Positions 1-24,700 of a stretch of 64,000 nucleotides of DNA are shown in pieces. The notes under the pieces were generated by a model that saw nothing but the letters and a program-made list of their open reading frames with translations, was not told the DNA's origin and searched no databases. This stretch comes from Doris montereyensis (Eukaryota; Mollusca; Gastropoda; Nudibranchia; Dorididae): assembly GCA_037039925.1 (NCBI GenBank), contig JAXRKP010000645.1, positions 152,001 to 216,000 of the forward strand. The letters run 5' to 3'. Made by a program: the position numbers and the translations under genes. Positions within the stretch are counted from its first letter, which is position 1, and every line of letters begins with the position of its first letter.

Positions 1-1999
1 TTGTCCAATTAGCCAGGGGCCTTTCCTGTTTAGAGAGGTAAATTATATAGAAAGAATTCTGTTACCTGACATTTTTTCCCTATTGGCCAGGTTTCCTGAT
101 TCCCCGGGTTTCTAATTAGAGAGGATTCACTGAACTGTTTTCCTCTCCATAAAAAAAATTGTTAGTATTGGGCTCTTTTTGTTGTACAAGGCTTCAGTAA
201 CGTTAAGAAAGAAATCACAAACAGGAAGGTTATTTTGTACCGGCAAAACAAAAGGAAGGAAATACACTAAAATTAGTCCCATCCATTTTCTACACACAAT
301 GAAAAAAGAAAAAAGGGGCAAACCAAACCATAAGGCCCACCACTTGGACAGAAGGAAAACAGAAAATAATATTTTCTATATACATCATGTAATAAAAAGA
401 TCAGGAGAAGACTTCCATATAGATCTAGAAAACTGTCACGTTACTTAGTTGTTCTTTAATGTGTGTTTTATGTGGTTGTATTGGTTTACTTTGTTTTGTT
501 TTCATGTAAGTTGGGCTTTATTAGAGAGGGAGGAGGAGAGATTGTGGGGGGGAAAGACAGCAGGGTGGGGGGTACGCCCTTCTTATTTCTTTGTGATTCA
601 AAAGTTTCACCATAGGTGAAAAAGTGTATTTTGATCCAATACTTCTTAATTATGAAAAACATTAATGCTGACGGTGCAAAGTAGATCTCCCATTAACAAA
701 ATCAACAATTTGTTTGCAATAGCGCTTACATTAAATATTCCTTGCAAAATTGTATAAAATTACTTCATACCTCACTAAACAAACCACTAACAATGTGTTA
801 CACACTGTCCTCTTTATTGTTGATCGATTTTGAAGAACGGGAAGTGTGCTCAAAGAGCAAGTATGATTTAAATGAAGTATTTGCATGAGAAAACTAGCAC
901 GCTTACGTAACTTTGTTCAAAAAAGCTTAAAACAATAAGAAAATACCTCTATCTGCATAATAGTCCATCCTAGAGATTGTTCTAATTTTTGTTCTCCTCT
1001 GCTTTCATAAAAGACCTATATGAAGTAACAACGCTCGATTTTTGACTTACGGTTGACATCCAACTTGCTTGAGATAATAAAAAAGTTCAGGTTCTTGAGT
1101 CTGTAGTAGAGTCTCAAACAGTATACTCAGAGCAACAATTCCCTATTGAATTATGAAACAATGACATTTTACAAGATGAAATAAAGTCTAAATAATTTGT
1201 CATCTATATTATAAATCTGCCAAGTTTAACTGATAGGACTTTCAGAAAGTGGAATACCTGAGCAAATTTTTGCTAATGTCGGAAATAACTGATAATATGT
1301 CCCTTTGCTTTAAAATTTACATATTACTGTTTATGTTTGACACGTCGGAAGACATCTTTAAAAAATATATGAAAACATACTTCATGCGATGCTTCTTAGA
1401 AGAAAAGTAATTGTTTTAATTATGCAATTTTATTTCATGTACCATACACCTTTATAAATGATATTATGCTTTCATGTATTTATTTATTGATTGAATGATT
1501 GATTGATTGATTTATTTAATTATTTGTTTTGTATATGTACATTGCTCATGTTTTTTACTATGTATGTATAAATACGCCAAGAGCTGTCGTAAGATGAGAG
1601 TAGGCACTATAGAAATGAATTATATTATTATTATTACTGATATTTCATTATCTATAATACAATTATTTTATCACATAGGAACATACCTGTGGATGTGAGG
1701 AAACACTATGAAGTCGGAAGAAGTAATGCATGTACATATTTCTAAACACATAATATAACTGGCAGACATCATCAAGCAGGTAGCAAAGAGGAGCAACTGC
1801 ATTAAAAAAAACAACAACATTACATTCAATTTGACATTGTATAGCCTTTCATGCCAATGGTAAATAAGCTAAAATATGTGGTTTAGTTTTACCTAAATTC
1901 TATTCTAATAATAATAACTATTTGCAGAATTCAATTTGATTTCATATTTTTTGCTTTGGTATTCGCATAAGAGCTTCCTTAGGATTAAAATCTTCTCAC
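1..1999. other. Non-coding left flank (TBC1D19 3' intron)
   Basis: I searched the minus strand for the remaining TBC1D19 C-terminal blocks and saw none, so this is most likely intron and the last exons lie outside. Short ORFs here show no recognisable domain. Confidence 0.6.
1580..1640 (+). repeat. Possible retroposon 3' tail with (ATT)n
   Basis: GTAGGCACTATAGAAATGAA followed by TTATATTATTATTATTA resembles the GGCGCTATATAAAT-(TTA)n ends found on many animal SINEs and LINEs. It is preceded by ATTG-rich simple sequence at 1485-1520. The body of the element is not recognised. Confidence 0.35.
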
Positions 2000-15434
<13,435 letters not shown>

Positions 15435-15783
15435 GTTGCCGAAATGAACTCAGCCTAGATTTAAGGGCTCCTTTTCAGGAATGAGATTAGAAAAGATCAG
15501 ATTATTTTACTCAATCTGAAATATCATAGCCATATCATATCTCGTTGAATTATACATCATTCAATTGTAAAGATATCCGCCATGTTGACAGCAACCGTAA
15601 ACAAACATGCACGAACATAACTTTTTTCAAAAAGAATCCATCGCACCGGCTCCAACAACTTCCGGTGGGATCATTATTTTTCTTCCTCGGTCGCCGCCCT
15701 TTTATTAGCCGAAGAGCCGTGTAGCATGACTGACTGTTGACGTTTATGATTTCAAAGGCCCTCTAAAAGGACCTGCAAAGATA
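15435..15783. promoter_or_regulatory. Head-to-head (bidirectional) promoter region of TBC1D19 and ALG5
   Basis: The start codons of the two divergent genes are 349 bp apart. The interval is locally GC-richer than its surroundings around 15645-15715. It holds ACTTCCGG near 15658, the reverse complement of the CCGGAAGT consensus bound by ETS/GABP factors, which are common in bidirectional housekeeping promoters. No TATA box is evident. Transcription start sites cannot be placed from sequence alone. Confidence 0.6.
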
Positions 15784-18700
15784 ATGTTCCCGACGTTTAT
15801 GGGCGTAGTTTACGCCCTCATTGTTGTTATTTTTATACTGATACTTCTGGTAAGATCATGGTACATCTTGTGTGTCTTACAATATTTGGCTACCCAGTCA
15901 GTCCTCAAAACTATGTCAATCACTACCGTATATTCTCAGTCCCCTTCCCCTGTGCTTACAATTTTTTAATTCTGATGCAACATATTACCATAATTACAGC
16001 AGGGAGCATCTTTGTGATTGTGTGATCAATTTGTAACCATATTCTTTGGACTATTCATCAGACATTTAGAAATAGAGTGTGAGGAAGGATCTGGATTTAT
16101 AAACCTAGATATAAGATCTAGATCCAGATTGATATTATATACTATGGATTTAGATCTGGAATGGAAGGAGTTCCATAGTGGGGCATACCCAAGAGACATA
16201 ACTGAGATAAAAAAGTTGGGGCTCTTTGGGTGGGGAAAAATAAGAGGTGCACCTGGTTTTAAGAGGTTTGTTTCAGTTGCAGCTGTTTGGGTACTCAGTG
16301 TGCCCATGAACTTTTTAACCCTTGTACGGCTGACCTCAATATCGATCGACAATCTCGTTTACATGGCTGAAAGATAAAATCTAAATCTTAGAAATATTGA
16401 AAACAAAATTTTTTTGAACACAAAGCATATTGTTTATTTAGGATAATCTATATTAATTCTATCATTCAATAATAGGTTTATTCAACCATAGAGTTTATTG
16501 TTTGACTACTTACCTACAATGATAAAATTGCTGATGAAGCCTGCTATTTCTATAAAACCTCTTTTTTAGGATTTCTTTCAGTGTCTATTAAATAACCTAT
16601 CTTATCCTTCAATGCTTCAAAAAAATATTTGTTTATGCTTTTCTTTCAGGGAAATGCTTCCCATATGCCTCATATTGCCAATAATAACATTTTATATCAA
16701 TTCATTTTGAAAGTTCACATAAAAGTTTTGTCCAAAAAGATAAAATTTAAATCTCCACATAGTTTTTTAGATAATGAACTATATTAATTCCTTTATAACA
16801 TTTATTGTTTGACTGGGTTACTTTAAAACAACATTTCAGGTACTAAAACCTCAGTTTTAGGATTTCTTCCATTAAATTTTGTCTTATTGGAATCAAATCT
16901 TAGTCATGTGACTTATATATTCATGACAGTCCACAGTTTTTAGAAATTGCCTATCCAAATTTTGACCCGAAGTCTAAGTCTAAACGACTCTTCCCAGCAT
17001 ATAGTGATCCAGCTAAAATGAATTTGACTGTTGTTGTACCAGCATATAATGAAGAAGAACGCTAAGTTAAATTTACAATTTCTTGTAGAGAAAACAGCTG
17101 TGAAAATATAAAATTGATAAGATTTAAAAGATTCAGGTATTGCACCCGACTTTCATCTTTAGCTTTCCTTCTGATGACATCCTAATTGCTTATAGAAAGT
17201 TTTATAGATATGTATTTGTCTGCAAAATTTAGATTTGAGCTTATTATTATAATTTGATTCTCATTTTGCTTAACACGCATTTCACATTCAATTCATGTAA
17301 ACAATAAATAGAGGAGATTGTGAATTAATGAATTGAATAATGATATTACACTCCCTGTAGTTCATTAATTATGATACTGTTGTGTGTTTTTTTGGTATGA
17401 ATTAAAAAAATAAAATGGAGATACTTGTATGTCTCCTACTGCCCAACTTTTTCTTTATCAGTTTCCATTCTACCTTTCGGTGTATGGGTTCAGATGCCCG
17501 AGATGATCTTTCTCCAGTCTGCCCTGTCCTGGCATTTTCTGTTTCCTTTCAAAAAGTTAAATTTCTATGCTTCAATGCCTCTTTTATATCTTCTTCCCAC
17601 TTTCTCCGAGGTCTGCCTTTTGGTCTTTTACCTTGGGCTTTAGCATTGTATACTGATTTAGCTATTCTATTGTCATTTATTCTGTTTACATGCCCAAACC
17701 ATCTCAATTGATTTGTTTCTATCTTAGTTTTTATGCCATCTGCTTTTGGTTTGATCTCTTATTGTTGTGTTTCTGATTTTGTCTCTTTTAATTTTTCATA
17801 CTACTCTTCTTAGATATTTTATTTCAGCTGCCTGTACTCTATTGTATTCTCTACTGTCTTAAGTCCAATTTTCGCTGCCATAGAGGAGAGTACGACAATA
17901 AACTGTATTGTATACTGCCATTATGGTTTTTTTGTTGACAATTCTTGCTTACCTACAAATGTCTTTCCTAGATGGTTATATATTGCACTTGCTTTTTTGA
18001 TTTTCTGGCTGATTTCTTCTCTTAGTTTTCCTCTGAGTTAATCATTACTCCTAGGTAATTGTAGCTTTGAATTTGTTCTAAATTCTCCCTGCCAGATTTA
18101 AGATTTTGTGTTTTAGCTTCCTTAGTTACTAGCATTGTTTTGGTCTTCTTTGCATTTACTCTCATTCTTCTTTTATTTAGTTTATTGTTCATAATGTTGA
18201 TATTCGACTGAAGGTCATTTTCTGATTTTCCAAACAGAAATAAATCATCGGCAAATGAAAGTATTGATACATTTACTGGTTTGAGCTTCCACATACCTAA
18301 ATTCATTTTCTTCATTTTTGAGGATGTCTTTGTGACTGAATCCATAAATGTGATAAAACAGGATAAGATAAACCCTGTCTTACTCCTATATCTACATCAA
18401 ATTCTGCAGATACATTTCCAGTTACTCTCACTGCACATGTTGGTTTATTGTAAAAACTTTTAATGGCTTCTTTAAAATTTTCTCTACATTGTGTTCTTTT
18501 AAGGAATGCCATAGTTCATCCCTCCTCACAGCATCAAATGCCTTTTTTAAGTCAATAAAATGCAGGTGCAGGTCAATGTTTCTCTCAAGGAATTTTTCTA
18601 TTATTTGTCTAATTGTAAATATGTGGTCTTATACACTTTTTCTGGTCTAAATCCACTGTGATGTTCTTCAATCTGATCCTTTACTCTTTTCCTTAGTCTC

Positions 18701-21700
18701 ATTTCCAGAACCCTGGCGTACACTTCTCCTGGTACGTTAAGTAGTGATATCCCTCTATAGTTTAAGCATACCATAGTTGATCCTTTCTTATGTAATGGTA
18801 CTACCGTTCCTTTTCCAGTCGTCTGGCACCTGTTTGGACTTCCATGCTTGTTGGCATATTGCATGTAGTAGTTTGTCTGCCTCTCTCCCTTAATTTTAAT
18901 CGTTTCTTGATAAACTTGATCTGCTCCTGGGGCTTTTCCTAATTTCACTTTTCTTATAGCTGTTTGGATTTCTTCCATTGATATTTCTACACCTTCAGCT
19001 GTCTCCTCTGGATTACTTGTTACTCTTACTAATAATTGATCTTTACTATTGTTTCATACGTTCTTGAGGCATTATGTAATTGTTGAAAATACTTTCTCCA
19101 TTGTTTCCATGATTTCGCTGTCTTCTTTCATTATTTCTCCTTTGGCATTCTTAATTTGTCGTATTGGGCATGCTTTGGTCTTTCTCGTGCTCTTCATTGC
19201 CCACCAGAACAGCTTTTGATAGCTTTCTTGAAGTCTGTCCAAACTCTTCCCATTGTTCCTGTTTTGCTTTCCTAACTTCCTCTTTGGCGATAGTTCTTTT
19301 TATTCACGTAATCTATCCTATCCTCTGGCCTCTTTGTTTGCAAGTATTAATTCCAGGCATCCTTTTTTCCTTTGATCTTCGTCTTGACATTCTCATTCCA
19401 CCATGCTGTTCTTTTCCAGTCTCCTTTAATTTGTTTCCTACCACAGACCTCTTCAATACAACTGAGGAGTGTTTTTTATACATCTGCCATATTTCTTCTA
19501 TTGGGCTATCATTCAGATCCATCTGTCTTTCACTGATAAATCTTTTTATCTTAGATTGGTACATCTGTTTTACTATTGGTTTATTTAGTTCCTCTATTTT
19601 GAGATTAGTAGCTTCCTTCTCTTTCCTTTTTTGTTTGTTTTCTTAAGTCAGTAATCTCATTTTGGCAATCACTAAGTGATGATAACTAAATATTTCTGCT
19701 CCTCTATTTACTCTTGCATCCAATGTACTGTAAAAATGGGAGTTTCTAACTATTATGTAGTCTATGATTGACTTTTCACACTTGTCTTCATTTACTCTTG
19801 TATATTTGTGGATATCTTTATGAGAAAAAAAGGTGTTGGCTATTTTCATGTTATTCTTTAGGCAAAAATCTATTTGTCTCTCTCCATTTGGAGAAGTTGT
19901 TGTCTCTCCTTTTTTACTTATTACTCCTCCTGACGTTTCTACATTGTTGCCTACTCTAGCATTTAAATCTCCTAAAAGCATTAGTTCCTGTTTGGGTTAA
20001 AGATTTTCTGCAGCTATTTGTAAATCGTTTTTCGAAGATATCTTTTTCTTCTTTAGTGGTGTCTTCGTTTGGTCCATAAGCCATTAATAATTTAATTTCT
20101 CGTCCTTTTGGGTTTAATATTTACCTCTAATAGCCGTGGACTTATAAATTTCCAACTTTCTAGTAGCTTTTCATGTCTTTTATGCACTAGGAGGCCTACT
20201 CCTGCTCTAGCTCTATCTTTGACATCTACTCATGAGAAGATTAAAATATGATTCTTGGTCCTTTGTTTCTGTAATGGCCAAAATATCTACTTTGAATTTT
20301 TCCATTTCTTCAACTAATTCTAACTCTTTTCCATTTATTGCCCTAACGTTCCATGTTCCAAAAATCACAGTCTGTATTTGTTTCGAAGTTCGTGATCAAA
20401 AGATCAAGCCAATTATATTAATTTATTTTTTTCTCTGAATCTGTTTTTTTTTATAAGCAGGGGATTGTCCTACTGTACCCTAGGTAGATGGTGAGGCTGC
20501 CACCTTGAGGCCCCCTTCCAGGCCTTGTTATTTTCTGTCAGGGTTAACTCCCTTAGCCTTTAGTCATTCAAAACAAGCCTGCAAGGCAGCAGATTGTTAT
20601 TTTCTGTCAGGGTTAGTCCCTTAGCCTTTGGTCAGTCAAGAACGGCCTGGAAGGCAGCAGGTTGTTTTCTTTCAGGGTTAACTCCCTTAGCCTTTGGTCA
20701 GCCAAGACCTGTGCTAGGCAGCAGAAGACTCGAGGCGGGATAATGTACTTCCTGTACAGGTGTCTACCTGTCCACTGCCTGGGCTTAACTCAAGAGTTAA
20801 TTATAATCACTACAATAGTACATTCCCTAACAGGAATCTTAGAATGGAATATGACACTTTCCTTGTTTACAACCAACTGCTTCTATCAACTAGCTGTCTC
20901 CTTTTGTCTCCTACCTCTCTCTGAGTCTCTATCTCTCTGTCTTTTTTATGGGCACTGTCTGTCTGTCTTATTCCTTTGTATATTTTGAGTGTGCACTGTG
21001 TTTGTGTCGTTCACTCAATCTTTTTCTTGTTAAATTTGTGAAAAATTTCCAAGTGTATACAGTAACTTTATTGCTCCTCTGATTCAATTTGCCTCAGTGT
21101 CTGTTATGATGGACGAAGCCATGGAATACTTGGAGAAACGCCAGTCTCAAGATTCTTCCTTTTCTTACGAAGTCATTATTGTGGATGATGGCAGCAAAGA
21201 TAAAACTAGTGAGGTATGGAACCATCATGTCCTTATCAACACTACGTCTTATATTCATTCAAAACAATTATGTGCTCTATCGGTTTTGTATACATACACT
21301 CTTCCTACCAATTATAGAGATATTGGACAATGCAGGATTCTTCAGAAATACAAGTATAACGACAAAGAAAATGGCAAGAGTTTTGTAGATTTATAAAATT
21401 TTACAACAATTAACTATGTAGATTTATCAATAAATGTAAATTCTACAATGGAATGTATTATGTAGTAGAATTAAAAGTTGTGCTGGTTAATTTGTTAAAA
21501 TCTCATGAATCGGCTTACCATATATGAATCCTTCCTTTGACAAATTGAAAGACTTTTCATTACTCTTCACAACCCTCTCAAATTGAAATTTGGATGTAAT
21601 TTGAAGGAAGACTCAAACCATCAGCACACATTATTTTTTATGAAAAGTCAGTTTTGTAATGAAAAGACTGAAAAAAATCCTCACTGATTTTTTATTTTTA

Positions 21701-24700
21701 AATGATGGGGAAAAAATTGATTTGTTATAAAAGAAATATTTACAAAAATGTATGCAACTTTTAATCAGCCATTTAAATACAAGTGGATGGTGAATATTTG
21801 ACATAAATTTTTCTTACAACATGTTTTTCAGTCATATATTGTCATTCAAATGCCCTCATCATCAAAAGTATGCTTCACCAGCTATCTTATATGGTAAAGA
21901 ATGAAAATGATTAGTAGTGACAGAAAGCCTGTCTTATGGACCTTGCAGGCTTATGTGTGGTTCAAGAAGTAAATCAGCCTCTCTCAACAATCTCATTATT
22001 GAGCTCTTCATATATGTTATTCAAACCTTTTCATTTCAGATTGGATTGAAATATTCTGAGAAATATGGCACAGAAAAATTCGCGTCCTTACATTACAACA
22101 AAATAGAGGCAAAGGTGGAGCAGTTCGTCTAGTGAGTATGTTGGTTAATGCATATTTAATATTTTCGAAAACATTAAGCATGAAGATGTATAAAGTATAA
22201 GATGACTTTATGACTGCCATAGAGAAGTTATATAGTAGTGCATTTATATTTATACAAATAACGCACACACTCACACACATGTGTAGTTTATCAGACATAT
22301 ACATTTATATAGAGGAGCACAAACACTTAAAGTTTTGCGTACAAATGCATTGTCATATACCTATTGCAAATGATTAATCATAAATCAAATCTAGCTTATG
22401 AAATCTATGAATGAAGAAAGTGCTGCTATGTGTTAAGATATTCCTTGTAGGCAAAAATTACCTTAAATCAGATAAAAAATATTTTCTTTGTATATCAAAG
22501 AAAAGCAACTTTAAGTTTTAAGGAAGATTTGTTTATATTGTCAAAGCCTGTTCACATGTTAATGTCCTTGTACTTTTATTGCATCATGTTAGGGAATGTT
22601 GTCAGGACGGGGGAAATATTTACTTCTCGTTGACGCTGATGGTGCCAGCAAGTTCAGTGATTTGGATAAACTGGAAGGCTGCATGAAGTCACTCAAATCT
22701 TCTAATGAATCAAAATCATCTAAGAAATCAAAATTCCAGGTAAGATGTACATTTTTTTTACCGTTTTTTGATTCATTGTCCCCCAAAATGTTACTTTTAA
22801 ATGATTCTCTTTTTTTCTTACATCAAAAAAAAAATCTTACTTTTAAAATTTTTCTTTTTTTTCTTTCAGGAATCTATGTCTGTTATATGTGGTTCCAGAG
22901 CTCACTTCGAAAAAGAGGCAAAAAATTCTAATTAAAAATTATTTTTTTCTTTTTCTTTCAGGAATCCATGTCTGTTATATGTGGTTCCAGAGCTCACTTG
23001 GAAAAAGAGGCAATTGCATCGGTGAATTTTTATTTTTTATTTCGTGCATAAACGTTCAAACGTAAAACATTTGACATTTTATTCTACATTGTTTTCATTT
23101 GCATAAAAATAAGGATAGCTGTCTTCAGGATTTTAATTGAAAATATATATTTATGAAAACCATGTTGATGTTTAACGCTAAGTAGCTAAAATGTCAGCTT
23201 CATTACTCCAGAGCATTTTAAATTGACCATAAGTTTGATATCTGTTTTATATACTTACACTGCCATACTGCTGTTCTATTTCTATGAACCAAATCTTATT
23301 TTATCTTACATTGTAGAAATCACATGAACAATACTCCAGAGCCTATAAATTCCTGAGTGGTCTGAAGAGATTAAAGTAAACTAAGCTTTGTAAAAATGAC
23401 ATAATTTAGTCCTATTATAAAAACATGTTTGTGTTGTTCATATATATATTGTGGTTTACATCATTGTTGTCATGATTTATTACATTTGTAGGAAATATTC
23501 ATCCCACTTTGAACACCATCTTATATTTCAATTTCATAATGACTAGACTTAAACAAAGATGTCTTTTTTTCTTTTATTGTTTCAGAGATCCTTATTCCGT
23601 ACATTTCTTATGCATGGATTTCATTTTATCGTCTGGTTTCTTTTGTGTGCGTGGTGTGCGTGATACTCAATGTGGCTTTAAATTACTATCACGTCCTGCT
23701 GCCATACTTTTATTTTTGAATCTTCATGTGGAGCGATGGTATGTATTGTATATCTCCTTATTTTTTATAATTTATTATTATATGGTGCTCTAAGATTTGA
23801 TGTATGCAAAATCTAGATTTTTAACTATTATTGTTTAAGATATCGCTACCACTTTCATCATAACGGATGGAGACACAGTGGTCCAGGGGTAAGGTGTCAG
23901 CCTCTCTACCAAGAGGTCATGGGTTCGTGATCCAGGCAGGTGGATCAACACCTAGTTGCATCGGAAACGGATGATAAAAAAGAAGGTCCCATGTGCATAT
24001 TGCAACCTTCTATACATGTTAAAGATCCCAGAGTAGCCAGTGCAAAAATTTTGTAGTGACTAAATGTTTAGTTTTCATTTTCTTCTATTTTTGTTTTTTT
24101 TTGTTTTTGCAGGGCATTTGATGTAGATTTGCTTTACCTTGCTCAATACTTTGGTATACCCATTGGTGAAGTGGCAATTACTTGGCAAGAAATTGAAGGT
24201 TAGTTTTAAGTTAAATTTGTAGATGTATAAATATTTGTCATATTTTATGATGTGACCATTTTTGTTGATATTTTAACTATTGTTTTAATCTCTTTCTGAG
24301 TTGGCCGGAGGAGCCAATAGATCCTTCTTTTTCCATTGCCGTTTCACAAATCTTTCATTTTGCTGTTTCCTCGTAATGAATCCTGAAATCCAAGCATATG
24401 GTGCACTGGGTAAATTCCAATGAAACCAATTTCTTTTTTAACACATTCTTTGAGTATTTTATTATGTTGTCTTTCTTTATCAGTTCCCATTCTACCTTTC
24501 GGTGTATGGGTTTAGATGCCGAAATGATCTTTCTCCAGGCTGCCTTGTCCTGGTTTTGTACACTTTTTCTGGTCTAAATCCACTCTGATGTTCTTCAATC
24601 TGATCTTCTACTCTTTTCCTTAGTCTCATTTCCAGAATCCTGGCATACACTTCTCCTGGTACGCTAAGTAGTGATATCACTCTATAGTTTAAGCATACCA

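Noticed and set aside
179..448. 89-residue ORF near the left edge
   Set aside because: Low-complexity Lys-rich translation with no family features and no splice-site support.
16018..16377. 119-residue ORF on the plus strand (and a 108-residue one opposite)
   Set aside because: Lies in ALG5 intron 1, has no domain, and both strands are open by chance.
23866..23945. Candidate tRNA gene
   Set aside because: A- and B-box-like sequences are present but no complete cloverleaf. It continues into a SINE core shared with other loci.
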